Assembly (NCBI GenBank): GCA_963377175.1
Contig: CAUJNA010001247.1
Coordinates: forward strand, 1,073,687-1,137,686
Source: Effrenium voratum
Lineage: Eukaryota > Sar > Dinophyceae > Suessiales > Symbiodiniaceae
Reading direction: 5' to 3'
DNA length: 64,000 nucleotides
Below are positions 1-11,890 of this stretch, piece after piece; the first letter of the stretch is position 1; each line of letters begins with the position of its first letter. A program made the position numbers and the translations under genes. Under the pieces are notes generated by a model. That model ran no database searches. It saw only the letters and a list, made by a program, of their open reading frames with translations, and had not been told where the DNA came from.

Positions 1-25
1 GTGTGCGTGGCCACAGCGAAGCATT

Positions 26-390
26 TTGCAGGCGCAGCGTTGCAAGATGAAAGTAAACCCTCTGCGGAGATCGTGCGTGTCGAAGCACTCTCGCTGTGGT
101 GCGAGTGTCTTGCCCTCTGCGAAATTGTGCCTGTCGAAGCGCTCTCGCTGTAGCACCGTGCGAATTGGGCTCGGCAACGCCTCTGCAGAGATCCCGCAGA
201 CGCTGCGCGTCGAAGCGCTCTCGCTGTGCATGCGCGTGGGGCCACGTGTCGACACACTCTCGCCGTGGCGCCGCACGAGCCCTCCCTTGCGCGTCGAAGC
301 GCTCTCGCTGTGGCGCCGAACGAGTGTGTCTCTTGATAGGTCTTGCTCTCGGCAAACCCTCTGCGGAGAGCGCGCGTGTCGAAAGGTCCA
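26..390. repeat. Degenerate repeat array at left edge
   Basis: About six imperfect units of roughly 40-75 bp share CTCTGCGGAGATCGTGCGTG followed by GTCGAAGCGCTCTCGCTGTGG. The ORFs across it are arginine/cysteine/serine-rich by-products of the repeat. The head of the unit resembles the head of the 75-bp unit at 34.1 and 36.7 kb (CCCTCTGCGGGGATCGGCGTG). Confidence 0.7.
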
Positions 391-415
391 CTAAAGCCAT
401 GCCTCTCCAAAGGCT

Positions 416-650
416 TTGTGGGGAAGGAGAAATCATCTGGAACTTCCCATGTCAAAGACTTTGTGGAGGTGTGCCAAAGTTGCCGAAAGCGCCAGGCAAA
501 CCTTTGACGTGGTGATCGGGGCGGATTTGGTTTACTCCTTCGCGGCGGTGGAGCCATTTGTCACGGCCCTGTCTGCGGTTCTTTGCCGGGAGAGGGCCAC
601 TTGTTGTCAGATATTAGCGCCGCGCATAGGTCTGAGACCACTGAAAAATT
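416..650 (+). pseudogene. Methyltransferase-16 (METTL21-like) fragment
   Basis: A short plus-strand frame reads QTFDVVIGADLVYSFAAVEP followed by FVTALSAVL. This fits the post-motif-II region of the lysine methyltransferase family 16 (METTL21-like), whose usual pattern is FDxIxxxDVVYxxxxxxxLxxTLxxLL. The resemblance stops near 585, where the frame turns into unrelated sequence; an adjacent frame continues with GEGHLLSDISAAH. The N-terminal SAM-binding motif I is absent. It is either one exon of a spliced gene or a relic. No partner exon was recognised nearby, and the surroundings are repeats. Family assignment is by eye from about 30 residues, so another Rossmann methyltransferase is possible. 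Confidence 0.4.
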
Positions 651-699
651 GGTATTGGTCCCCTGCATGCATGCAGATATTTCGTGGTCGCTGATCTTT

Positions 700-2190
700 C
701 TAATTTTAGAAGTTCTACGACGGATCACGCATCCAGATCATAGTGCCTCACTTCCTGACTACTCACCTTCGCACTTTGTGGGAAGACAGCTAGAGGTTTA
801 ACTCTTTTCGGCCAATCCAGTTTTAAACGTGTTGGCCGTCCAGTTTCCGACGCTGTTTCCTGCTCAGGAAGCTGCAGCGCCCGTCATGATCTACGCCCAT
901 TTCCCGCGCTTCCCAAAGCTGGATGCCACTTTGAAGCATTAGCGGCAAAAGGGAAGGCGCGCAACGCGGTGCCAACTGTTCTTCATCTCGTTTTTGTTCG
1001 GAAGTGCTGAATGTGTACTACGTGGGCCCAATTTCGCAAATAAGCATCTTAATGAGCGATTGGTGGACCTCAAGTAAGTGGGGCGCAAACACATAGCTCA
1101 ACAAACGACACGGTTTGTTTTGAGCGAGAGTGCTTGGGAACCACTGGCTTCTTGTGGAAAGCCCACGCATCAGGACGACATGCTGGCGGCTCTGACGACC
1201 AAAGGTTTGGGCGCCAGAGCGCCTGCCTCAGAATCGCAGGCGATGAGCGCGACACCAATTGCAGTAGGCCAAAAGTACACACAACTGTTTATGGGGCCTC
1301 TTCGACAGCATGGTAGTCCGCCACCCCTCTTTGCACGTGGACACGGCCGACCGTGGTGAAGTTCCCACGTGGCCGTTGTTTGTGAAGGGAAAGAGAGCAT
1401 CCCTTGTAAACAGTATGATTCGTGTCCTTGGCTCAAAGGCGAGGGTGACTTACAGGTGAACTTATGTTGGCGCGACCTTTGACTAAACCTCCAGCACGGC
1501 TCTGGCGCAGCAAGTGCAAGAGCTGGGGGGTAGAAGCGGCTTTAAACCGCGGCCCTGTGTGTGAGTTGGGCTTGTCCGTGTGTGTGCAAACCACTTCGGT
1601 TGCGACGCCAGACGGGGGCAGTCTCGGTCTCTGAGCGGGGGAGTCAGGACCATTGGCACGGACGCGCCTTTCACAAGATGTTGACAACATCCGGATGATG
1701 CGGACAGCACCAGGATTATGTATACGAGCAGCATCGTGACACGGACATGATGTTGACAGCGTTCTGATGCTAACAACCCTCTTTCGATCAAAAGACGCAC
1801 AAACAACTTCCTCGCAAGTAGTTGCAACATCATCGCGGTGATGTTAGCCGCTAGCCGATAGCAGCATCACGACGATGCCACAGCCGTTCATCACAACGCG
1901 CTAAATAGACACAAGCAACGTCTTAATGAGCGCAGCAGCATCCTGATGGTGTTACGGCGACAGCGTGATGCTGACAGAACAGCTTTCGCTCTTGTTGACA
2001 TCACGCATGCTGTGAAGGAGTAGCAGCCGAAATGGCGCAACATTACCCCAACACCAGAAAGCAACACTTATGTTGCCCTGCCGTCAATGTCGGAATGCGC
2101 TCACCTCAGCACCCAAAGCAGCGCCTGCTCCAGCGCCCCAAACTCCGCGCCACCCTGCCGCCAATCTTGCAAAGATGAAAAACGCGCCCC
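700..2190. other. Spacer with no convincing gene
   Basis: Short open frames occur on both strands but none has a recognisable motif. From about 1690 to 2020 the sequence repeatedly uses GATGTTGACA, CAGCATCGTGA and related words, suggesting an old degenerate tandem repeat. Confidence 0.5.
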
Positions 2191-2194
2191 AAAA

Positions 2195-2600
2195 CAGCTT
2201 TTGTGTTGGCAATATCGAGTTTAGCAGCGGGCACATAAGATTAAGCAAGGTTAGAAATGCTGAGTTTATGTGTGGGAAAATAAGATTAAGTATGGGTTAT
2301 GAAATCATGACGGGCCATACTGAGATTAGTAGGGGGGGCGTACGATTGAGTATTGACAATGCCAAACGCAGTGTGGCGGCGCTGAGTTTAGTGGCGGGGA
2401 GCCAAGATTAACTGTGGCCAAGACCAACTTAACATTAGCAATACTGAATTCAGCATCGGGGCCCAAGTGGAAGTGTTGACAATATTTGACAATATGGCAC
2501 ACCTGAGTATATGTAGTGGTGGGAACCTAAGACAAAGCATTTTTTGCGTTGGCAAACAAAATCTAGTTTTGGCAATACTGGTTTTGGCCTAAGTGTATGA
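2195..2600. repeat. Degenerate tandem repeat of about 45 bp
   Basis: Loosely spaced copies of a unit containing ACATAAGATTAAG or AAATAAGATTAAG followed by an ATACTGAGTTTAG-like word recur until about 2600. The open frame at 2070-2411 is carried by this repeat (recurring IRLS residues) and is not considered a gene. Confidence 0.55.
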
Positions 2601-2951
2601 TCTCAAAATTCTCGCTGCAGCCAGATGTAAGCAAATTCTATCTGCAACGAAACCAGATTTTCAGACGACCCGTTTAATCTTGTTTGTCAAGATTAAGCGT
2701 ATTCAAACTGCTAGCCCGTCACGGATGAAAACCAGAAGGCTTGAGTGGACCTGCAAGTCGATGTCCTTCTGACATGCCTCAGCCTCCACAATCTGGATCA
2801 AGCCTAGAGCCGGGACTGGCCTCCTTGGTGCCAGGTTCACATTCTGGCTCTCCAAGACACGTACGGTTTGAACCCCCGCTTGCAAACCAGCGCAAGCCAT
2901 GACAAACCTCTGCGCCAGAATGGCATAGCCCCACTTGGGATGAACTTGCTT

Positions 2952-3076
2952 TAGACAAAGGAAACTGAGGGAACCATGCGCACCATGCCCGTAGCATTTC
3001 GAAAGAATGCTGACGAAAGGAAACTGAGGGAACCATGCGGACCATGCCCGTAGCATTTCGAAACAATGCTGACGAT
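2952..3076. repeat. Two-copy tandem duplication of about 62 bp
   Basis: Two nearly identical adjacent units contain AGGAAACTGAGGGAACCATG and CCCGTAGCATTTCGAAA.AATGCTGACGA. They differ at a few bases, for example GCGCACC against GCGGACC. Nothing indicates coding. Confidence 0.8.
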
Positions 3077-4950
3077 TGCGCGTTCGTGACCATTGCTCAT
3101 AGTAATCCGTTCTTCAATGTTGGCTATGCTACTTGACCTGTCAGCCTTGGATTGGGATACCTTTCTCGGACAAGTGTTGCCTGCTTGTTGTTAAGGTTTT
3201 TCTTGGTGAGACGGCGCACTTCCCCCTTTTTGATGTGGTCATCTCCTTTTCTTTGGGAGATTTGTGTCCACCTACTGCATTTGAAGGACCAACGTGAGCT
3301 ATGTGTCTTGCTGGCCTGCCCGGTTAGGAGCTGCCCGTCAGCGAAGTGTCGGCTGTGGGGCAGATCCCTTTAGAGATGATTCAGCGGGTGAAGCTGCTGG
3401 AGATCCGGAGGCTGGCGGCTTTTTACACACGACCAAGATCAACTTGGCTGTAAGGGGCCCAAACTGGTTGCTTTGCTTTCGATGAGCTTTAAGCAATGAA
3501 GATAGTGAAGGTTCTTTCTCCGTTTCTTTCTCTCTTTTTTCTTTCTCTGTCTCCTTCTCTATCCTTTCTTCTTTTTCTCCTTCTCTTTTTTGCTTTCCCA
3601 AACTGCTGCGCATGCCATGAAATCTGTCAGCGCCTGCCACGAAATCTGCGCCTGGCCTGACCTTGCCAAAGTGCTGCGCCTGCCACGAACTCTGCGCTTG
3701 ACCTGGAAGTGTGCGTAGATAGATAGCTGCAAAAGATTGGATACCGCGCGCGAAAAGCTTGCGACTTGCAGATGGCTTCAGAAAATCAGATGGCCTATGT
3801 GATAAGATAGCGTGCGCGCATGAAGCGCGCACATAAGATGAAGAAAGGCGGAACGAACGCGGGAGGGCGTGTGGTGCGGGAATAGAAATCGTTAAAAAGA
3901 GCGAGCATCTGCAGGTTTTGGCGGGTCCACTTCAATGTCAGCCACCTCTGTCTCGACGCCTGTCTTACGCGGGTCCGGCACGGGTGCAGCACACGGCCCC
4001 ACTGCAATGGCAACGCAAAGGTTTCGCAAGGTTTTGATCGCGTGGCAGCACTTTGGCAAATTAGTTGCAACTTTCTTGTTAAGACACGGGGGGGCGCTTT
4101 CATGTCGGCAGTGTAGCTGAAGTGGCCTGTGGATTTCGATGGTTCCATACGGCCTGCCAGGTCAAGCTGACGCACCGGCGAGAGAAAAAAAGACTCCATT
4201 TGCTGACGGGGTCCGTCAGTTCACCTCGGCGTTTTGTTATTGGATTTTGACATTCGTTGTTAGCGCCTCAGCTGGGAGGGCGAAGTATAGGTTTCGGTAA
4301 AGGGGGGAGGGACTTGAAACATCATGGTTCCAGGTCATTGTGTCTACCTTCCTGCTTGCATTTGCCACAACGATAGAAGTGTGATGCTTTTGCAGCACTT
4401 GTGCTAGACGTCGCAAGCGCCAAGAATCTCCGAGTCGCTCTTCTGCAAGTTGCAACGATTGAGGGTGTCGCTATTTGCCAGACGTTTGTGCTTATTGTCG
4501 CACACCCACCCATGCGATGACGCACTTCTTGCTACGGGAAAAAAGTGGAGCATGGGATTCACTGAGCCCGCATTTGCGAGATTCCGTTTGGCCAACCAAC
4601 GCGTGCCTGATTTCCTCTGCGTGGCGTGCCAGGATGTTCGCAGAACAACTACGACGACGATAGATATTTGGAAAAAGCGGGCGAGCGATACGATGATGCC
4701 CATCTCGTCAGGAAGCTAAAGGCATCCTGCCTTGAAATTTGACTTAGGGGGTGTTCATGGCTTATCCGTCGGGGAGGAAGAACGCCGAGGCCATTGTCAA
4801 GGCCACAAAGCACTTTTTTGGTACGTGCAAAATGAAGAAAGCTTAAACCAGACGCCTGCGCGTCTCATCCGCGCAGGCTTGTCAGTATGCTGGAAGCATG
4901 AAGAAGTAGTCATATAGCGCTTAATGGTGGCGTTCTCGAAACGATTGCTG
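3077..4950. other. Spacer with no convincing gene; TC-rich microsatellite
   Basis: Open frames on both strands are short and unrecognised. A pyrimidine-rich microsatellite (CTTTCTCTC, CTTCTTTTTCTCC) lies at about 3513-3600. The plus frame around 4475-4700 (CAYCRTPTHAM, then FLCVACQDV) has two CxxC-like pairs and could be a decayed exon, but it has no family I can name. Confidence 0.4.
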
Positions 4951-4982
4951 CAACAGTTGTGTCTTGTTTAGATAACATTTCA

Positions 4983-5321
4983 ATGGCTATTGGGACAGAT
5001 CTTTACTGGGCACAAGTGAAATGTCAACTTTATGTGACGGAGCCAACTTATCTGGAACCTGAAACACTTCATGAGTGGCTGACAGCTCAGCTGCGCCTTT
5101 GGTGTTATTATCTATGGATGAATGCTGGATTTTGTTTTACGATTAATGCCTCGTGCTGTTTTAATGAAAATGTAACAGTCCTTAACACACCACCACTTTT
5201 CGTGACTGACATTCAATATGTCTCAGGCGATGTTATTGGTGCTACCTCTGGCGCTGTAACCATTCATGGTTCGCTAATAGACAATGCTGATGCTAGATTT
5301 CAATACGTTAGATTTACGTAA
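4983..5321 (+). CDS. Unrecognised ORF of atypical composition
   Basis: A 112-residue frame starts at the first in-frame ATG (MAIGTDLYWAQV) and ends at a TAA. It has an ordinary protein-like residue mix rather than the Arg/Ala-rich pattern of chance ORFs in this GC-rich region: many Tyr, Asn, Phe and Cys, and a C-terminal stretch GDVIGATSGAVTIHGS that could form beta strands. The DNA is noticeably AT-richer than its flanks. I recognise no family. It may be a late arrival, a fragment of a larger gene, or a chance ORF. No neighbour suggests a function. Confidence 0.3.
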   Translation: MAIGTDLYWAQVKCQLYVTEPTYLEPETLHEWLTAQLRLWCYYLWMNAGFCFTINASCCFNENVTVLNTPPLFVTDIQYVSGDVIGATSGAVTIHGSLIDNADARFQYVRFT

Positions 5322-5985
5322 AAGTACTTGTATTAATACGAGTAGCGCCGGCAGAGCCGGGGGGGCAGAAGTTTCTACAACAAACGGGACTTAAAGAATT
5401 TGCACTGTTGCCGGTTTCAGCGGGGATGCCCTGCTCCTTGAACACGCCAGAAACATTCGCCCCCGGGTTTCGTGAGCACTCCCACATCAGTTTTCTAAGT
5501 TTTTGAGAAGTTTGTTTTTGATGGCATGGCCAACGCGTTTGAGTTTGCTGGCTTGAAAAACCAAAACACGTTGATGTTTCTGAGATGGATGGATGGATGG
5601 ATGGATCTTTAACGGGCCGCCTGTGTAAAACCTTTCACGGCACCCCTCATCACTCACTTCTCACACGCCGTTCAGGTTTGTCCCACCCCAGGGCCGCCCA
5701 GCACTAAAGCTTTTTCGGTTTAGGGTCATCTACGGTACACGCCTCATTTCTCACCATAGTTTCCACTCATATCTGACCATATGTTTCGTCTCATTTCTGA
5801 GCACAGGATGCTACTCATTAGTGACCATGTGTTTCCACATAGTAGTGACCGTGCTGCGTAGATGTACGCACACATGTAGCACACAGCGGGTGAGAGGTCG
5901 GCATGAAGATGTTTGGTAAGGGCTCTGTCAGGGGGAGCAACCCAAGCCTCTGGAGCAAGACGGCATGAGAAGCTCACACTGTGCC
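5322..5985. other. Spacer; ATGG microsatellite
   Basis: No gene was found. A short (ATGG)n run lies at about 5586-5606, and copies of a CTCATTTCT / CCATA.GTTTCC word recur at 5740-5850. Confidence 0.5.
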
Positions 5986-5987
5986 TT

Positions 5988-6410
5988 GCTCAAAGGCAGC
6001 GGCCAAAGAATGGCAAGGCGCCGAGCGCAGACCGGAGGGCGCCGAGGGAAGACCGGATAGGCCCGGGTACAGACCGGGAAGGCCCCGAGAGGGCTGCGAC
6101 AAAAGGCCGGGAAGGCGCCGAACGCCGAACACAGACCGGGAAGGCGCTGAGCAACCGCCGGGAAAGCGGAAGGCGGTCAGCGAACACTAGAAGGCGCTCG
6201 AAAAGACCGGGCAGGTCTTGGCTACTGACCGGGAAGCCGCCGCGAAAGGACCGGGAAGGCGGCGAGGAAAGACCGGGAAGGCCCCGAAAAAAGAGCGGGA
6301 GACCGGGAAGGCCCCGGCAAACGACCGGCAAGGCGTCGAGCAAAGACCGGAAAGGGTCCGGGAAAGGACCGGGAAGGCTCCAAGAAGGCTGCGACAAAAG
6401 GCCCGCCGAG
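5988..6410 (+). repeat. 22-bp satellite, first block
   Basis: Diverged tandem copies of a 22-bp unit whose core is GACCGGGAAGGCGCCGAG, all in one orientation. It is the same family as the 7.29-9.33 kb array but more degenerate. The unit contains no stop codon in any frame, so long overlapping ORFs on both strands are an automatic by-product. Confidence 0.85.
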
Positions 6411-7285
6411 GGAAGCGCTCAGCCACCAGCACCTGCTCGCCGTGACCATTGCGGTTGGCCTGGCCGGATGCCTGTTACTGTCCACTTGCGCACATTGAGG
6501 AGGGCGCCCGATCCCGGCACGCCCCCTCTGGAAACTGAAAGCAGAGGCAACTGCCCCTGTGTTCCGCCGGCGTGTTCAACCATCCCAGGCTACTCTGCGC
6601 CTGCCCGTCTGTGAGCGAAGCACCTTCCCGGCTGCCTGTCTTAACCTCTGCGTGGCCTCCGAGCAAGCCAAAGTCGGGGCTTGAACGCTCAGCGCCTTGG
6701 AAACGCGTAAGCCGAGCTCCTCTGCAGCAAACTCATGGGCATCCTTGGGCTGAAGCACACAGTGCGCTTGCAGTAAGCACACTGCGTGCTCAGCACCAAT
6801 CACCAAGGCTCTGCTCGGGCAGGACCAAGACCTTGCTGAGTGCGCTTGCCCGGTCTTTGGCCCCACGAGGTTACTGCAAGATGCCCGCACCGGCCTTCCC
6901 CCTCCGGCCTGCCACGGCTCGGCGGTCTCGCTTGCGTCCCCCGTGGCCGGATTGGCTTTCGCCCGCCTGATCTGGGGACGATTCTGTCCCCGGCATCTGG
7001 CACTGCTTTGCGACTTGCAGAAAACGGATGACGGCCCTTCTCGCGGCCGGTCTTTCCGCGCATGATATCGAAGCCAGCAGAGCAAAGCGAATCCTTGGAA
7101 ACTAGCAAACAAAGAAACCAACAGAAACAAACAAGGCAAGAAACAAACAAAGCAACAACAAGCAAACAAACCAGCAGACCAAGAAAGAAACAAACCAAGA
7201 AACAAAGAAATCAAGAATCGCACGCGCACACACACACAAAACAACATGAACTTGTACTACGCTCGTACGGGCCGCATTGCGCCTT
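6411..7285. other. Spacer between two blocks of the 22-bp satellite
   Basis: No gene was recognised. An A-rich stretch with repeated AAACAAACAAAG / CAAGAAACAAA words spans about 7080-7240, ending in a short CACACA run. Confidence 0.5.
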
Positions 7286-7289
7286 ACTG

Positions 7290-7480
7290 CTCCGGGAAGG
7301 CGTCGAGCATTGACCGTGAAGGCTGCGGGGCAAGATCGGGAAGGCGTCGAGGAAGGACCAGGAAGGCGTCGAGCAATGACCGGGAAGGGTCGAGCAAAGA
7401 CCGGGAAGGAGCCGAGCAAAGACTGGGAAGGCTGCAAGGAAGGGCGCCGAGCAACGACCGGGAAGGCGTCGAGCGCAGCC
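7290..7480 (+). repeat. 22-bp satellite, plus-orientation arm
   Basis: Tandem GACCGGGAAGGCGTCGAGCA-type units on the plus strand. The block ends abruptly near 7480, where the same unit continues reverse-complemented. Confidence 0.9.
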
Positions 7481-7808
7481 TTCCCAGTGTTTGCTCAACG
7501 CCTTCCCACTCTTTGCTCGACGCCTTCCCGGTCATTGCTCGACGTCTTCCCGGTCTTCTCCCGGGGCTTTCTCGGTCATTGCTCGACGCCTTCCCGGTCA
7601 TTGCTCGACGCCTTCCCGGTCTTTCCCCGCAGCCTTCCCGGTCTTTCCCCGCAGCCTTCCCAGTCTTTGCTCAACGCCTTCCCGGTCTTTGCTCGACGCC
7701 TTCCCGGTCTTTGCTCGACGCCTTCCCGGTCATTGCTCCACGCCTTTCCGGCGCCTTCCCGGTCTTTCCCCGCAGCCTTCCCGGTCTTTGCTCGACGCCT
7801 TGGCCTTC
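7481..7808 (-). repeat. 22-bp satellite, inverted segment
   Basis: About fifteen units read TTCCCGGTCTTTGCTCGACG, the reverse complement of the flanking arms. The right hinge near 7803-7817 is the palindrome CCTTCCCGGGAAGG. Confidence 0.9.
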
Positions 7809-9328
7809 CCGGGAAGGCTGCGGGGAAAGACCGGGAAGGCGTCGAGCAGTGACCGGGAAGGCTGCGGGGAAAGAGCGGGAGGGGTGGGGGGAAAGACCGG
7901 GGAGGCTGCGGGGAAAGACCGGGAAGGTGTCGAGCAATCAACGGCAAGGTGTCGAGCAATGACCGGGCAGGAAAGAGCGGGAAGGCCCGGCGTCGGGAAA
8001 AGACCGGGGCCCCGGAAGAAGACCGGGAAGGCGCTGAGGAAGGACCGGGAAGGCGTCGAGCAAAGACCGGGAAGGCCCCGACGAGACCGGGAAGGCGTGA
8101 ACCGGGAAGACGTCGAGGAAGGACTGGGAAGGCTGCGGGAGAAGACCGGGAAGGCGTTGAGGAAGGACCGGGAAGGTGTCCAGCAAAGACAGGGAAGGCC
8201 CCGGGAAGAGACCGGGAAGGCGTGGGAAGGCGTCGAGCAAAGACTAGGAAGGCTGCGGGAAAAGACCGGAAAGGCGTCCAGCAATGACCGGGAAGGCGTC
8301 GAGCAAAGACTGAGGCGTCGAGCAATGACCGGGAAGGCGTCGAGCAAAGACCGGGAAGGCGTCGAGCAAAGACCGGGAAGGCGTCGAGCAATGACCGGGA
8401 AGACGTCGAGCAATGACCGGGAAGGTGTCGAGCAAAGAGCGGGAAGGCTGCGGGGAAAGACCGGGAAGGCGTTGAGCAGTGACCGGGAAGGCTGCGGGGA
8501 AAGAGCGGGAGGGCTGCGGGGAAAGACCGGGAAGGCTGCGGGGAAAGACCGGGAAGGTGTCGAGCAATGAACGGGAAGGTGTCGAGCAATGACCGGGAAG
8601 GCCCCGAAGAAATTAGCGCAGGAAGGACCGGGAAGGCGTCGAGGAAAGAGCGGGAAGGCCCGGCGTCGAGCCAGGACCGGGAAGGGAGAAGACAGGGAAG
8701 ACGTCCAGGAAGGACTGGGAAGGCTGCAGGAAAAGCCGGGAAGGCGTCGAGCGAAGACCGGGAAGGCCCCGACGAGACCGGGAAGGCGTGGACCGGGAAG
8801 ACGTCGAGGAAGGACTGGGAAGGCTGCGGGAAAAGACCGGGAAGGCCCCGGGGAGAAGACCGGGAAGGCGTTGAGGAAGGACCGGGAAGGCGTCGGCAAA
8901 GACCGGGAAGGCCCCGGGACAAGACCGGGAAGGCGTGGGAAGGCGTCGAGCAAAGTAGGAAGGCTGCGGGAAAGACCGGAAAAGCGCCCAGCAATGACCG
9001 GGAAGGCGTCGAGCAAAGACTGGGAAGGCCCCGGGAGAAGACCGGGAAGGCGTCGAGCAAAGTGCCGGGAAGGCGTCGAGCAAAGTGCCGGGAAGGCTGC
9101 GGGGAAAGACCGGGAAGGCGTCGAGCAATGACCGGGAAGGCGTCGAGCGAAGACCGGGAAGGCGTCGAGCAATGGCCGGGAAGGCGTCGAGCAATGGCCG
9201 GGAAGGCGTCGAGCAAAGACCGGGAAGGCCCCGGGAGAAGACCGGGAAGGCGTCGAGCAATGACCGGGAATGCGTTGAGCAAAGACCGGGAAGGCGTCGA
9301 GCAATGACCGGGAAGGCGGCAGAAGTTC
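7809..9328 (+). repeat. 22-bp satellite, main array
   Basis: Roughly 65 units of the 22-bp family. They alternate between variants ending CGTCGAGCAA, CTGCGGGGAA, CCCCGGGAGAA and CGTCGAGGAA. Higher-order runs of the same variant order can be seen (7812-8000 against 8480-8640; 8090-8270 against 8790-8960), indicating duplication of larger blocks inside the array. All ORFs here (up to 568 residues, minus strand) are repeat artefacts. Confidence 0.95.
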
Positions 9329-9379
9329 CTGGGCCGTGGATTTTCCTGTCTTTTTGGTGGATATTCCCGCTTTTGCCAT

Positions 9380-9985
9380 TCTAGTGCCTCAAACTCCAGT
9401 GCTCCTCTAGTGCTCCGCTAGTGCTCCTCAGGTGAGCCTCTTGTGCTCATTCAACTCCGCTGCTCCCTATCTGGTGCTGGTTCTCATTTAGTGCTCCTTC
9501 GGTGATCCTCCTCTAGTGCTTATTCTAATCCTCTAGTGCTCGTTCTAGTGGATCCTCTAGCACGTGTCTAGTGCTCCTCAATGCTCTTCTAGTGATGGTC
9601 TAGTGACCCTTTTGTGCTCTTCCAGTCATCTTCCAATGTTCCTGTATTCCTCTTCTATTGCTCCTCTAATGGTCTTCTAGATTCTGTGGTGCTCATCTAG
9701 TGATCTTGTAGCGTCTAGTGACTGTTGGGGGGGTCTCTAGTGGTCCTCTAGTGCCTCTCGATTGCTAATTCTTGTTCTCCCCTAGTGATCCTCCAGTGCT
9801 CCTCCAGTGCTAGTGCTCCTCTAGTCTCGCAGCGCGCTTTTAGTGCTCCTCTAGCGCTTCTCTGGTGATAGTCTAGTGACACTCTTGTGCTCCTCTAGTG
9901 ATCTTCTAATGTTCCTCTAGTCCTCCTCTATTGCTCCTCTAGTGCTCTTCTAGTGATTCTCCAGTGCTCATCAGCTGAGCTGAAA
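9380..9985 (-). repeat. CACTAG-rich satellite, left arm
   Basis: Degenerate tandem words of 12-13 bp built on AGTGCTCCTCTAGTG and AGTGATCCTCTAGTG. This is the reverse complement of the long array that follows. Confidence 0.85.
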
Positions 9986-9994
9986 CTACAAGCT

Positions 9995-11890
9995 TTGCAG
10001 GAGAAGCTCCGAGGAAGAGCACTTGCGGAGCAGTAGAGGATCACTACAGGAGTCTTGCAGGAGCACGACACAGGAGCAGAAGAGAAGCGCACTCTAGGAG
10101 CGCTGGCGCAGCTTCCAGACGAGTACTAGAGGAGCAGGAAATGAGCACCGGCGACACACTCCCAGAGCACAACAGGGTGCTAGCAGAGCACTAGAGGAGC
10201 ATTAGAGGAGCAGAAGAATAGCACAAGAAGAGCACTAGACGAGCGCTACAGGGTGGCACTAGATTACCAGCAAAGGCACTAAAGCAAACACTAGAAGCTT
10301 CAAAGCACGAGAGGCACTTGATGAGGAGGAGAGGAACATTGGCAAAGCCCTAGCTGAACATTGCAACATCACTAGAGGCATGGTGGAAGAGCGCTGTAAC
10401 GGAGCACTAGGGGATCACTAGATGAGCACTGGCGAATCCGTAGAAGAGCACTAGAGAAGCAATTACAGGAGGACTAGAGGAACATTCGAAGATCACTCGA
10501 GCAACACAAGAGACTAGAAGAGCGCTGGAGGAGCATTAAAAGCGCGCTGAGAGGATCGTTGGAGGAGCACTGCACTAGAGGAGCACTAGAGGAGCACTCA
10601 AATCAGCACTGGAGGATCAACTAAGGGAGCGCTAGAGGATCACTAAAGGAGCACGAAATGAGCGCTAGAGGATGACTGGAGGAGCACTAAATGAGCACTG
10701 GAGGAGCACTAGAGGAGTACTCAAATGAGCACTTGAGGATCGCTGGAGGAGCGCTAGAATGAGCAAGGATCACTAGAGGAACAGCAGACGAGCAGTAGAG
10801 GAGCACTAGGGAGCACTAGAGGATCACTATAAAAAGAGCACGAGAGCATCGCTCAAGTGCGTGAGCACTACAGGATCACACTCCAGGATCACTAGAGAAG
10901 CACTAGCATGAGCATTAGACAATCAGTAGAGGAGCACTAGCGGAGCACCAGAGGAGCATTGGAGGAGCGCTAGAGGATTACTAGAGGATCACTAGCTGCG
11001 AACTAGAATGAGCAATCGAGGAGCACTAGAGAATCACTAAAAAAAGCACTAGAGGATCACTAGGGAGAACCAGAATGAGCAATCGAGGAGCACTAGAGGC
11101 CCCCCAACAGTCACTAGACGCTGCCAGAGCACGAGAGGCACCTCAAGAGCACTTGAGGATCACTAGATGAACACGACAGAATCACTAGAAGACCACTAGA
11201 GAAGCAATAGAAGAGAAATACAGGAGCACTAGAAGATTACTGGAGGAGCAAGAGGGGCACTAGAGGATCACTGGGGGAGAACTAAAATGAGCAATCGAGG
11301 AGCACAAGAGGATCACTAGAGGATCACTAGAGGGGCACCAGAATGAGCACTAGAGGATTAGAATAAGCACTAGAGGAGCATTAGAGGATCACTCAAGGAG
11401 CACTGAATGAGAACTTGAGGATCAGAAAAGACTAGAGGTTCTCTAGAGGAGCACTAGCACTAGAGGAGCACTAGAGGATCACTAGAGGAGCATTAGAGGA
11501 TCACTCAAGGAGCACTGAATGAGAACTTGAGGATCAGAAAAGGCTAGAGGTTTTCTAGAGGAGCACTAGAATGAGAACTAGAGGAGCACTAGAGGATCAC
11601 TAGTGGAGCAGAGAATGAGCACTAGAGGAGCACTAGATGAGCACTAGAGGACCACTAGAGGAGCACTAGAGGATCACTTTGGGAGCACAAAACCAGCACT
11701 AGAGGGTTATGAAAGGAGCACTAGATAAGCACTACCGGAGCACCACAGGAGCACTGTGGGAGCACTAGAGGATCACCTGAGGAGCACTCGAGCGCTAGAG
11801 GATCACTAGAGGAGAACTAAAGGAGCACTAGAGGATCACTGGAAAAGCACTGAATGAGCACTGGAGGAGCACGGATCACTAGAGGAGCAC
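9995..11890 (+). repeat. CACTAG-rich satellite, right arm
   Basis: Degenerate tandem words built on GAGGAGCACTAGAGGATCACT, written here in the opposite orientation to the left arm. Internal duplications are visible: the stretch at about 11,375-11,440 (ATTAGAGGATCACTCAAGGA) recurs at about 11,490-11,555. CTAG occurs in almost every unit. Confidence 0.85.

Noticed and set aside
7576..9282. 568-residue minus-strand ORF and several 190-550-residue ORFs on both strands
   Set aside because: They follow the 22-bp satellite exactly, cycle with a 22-residue period and exist simultaneously in all frames; no independent coding signal.
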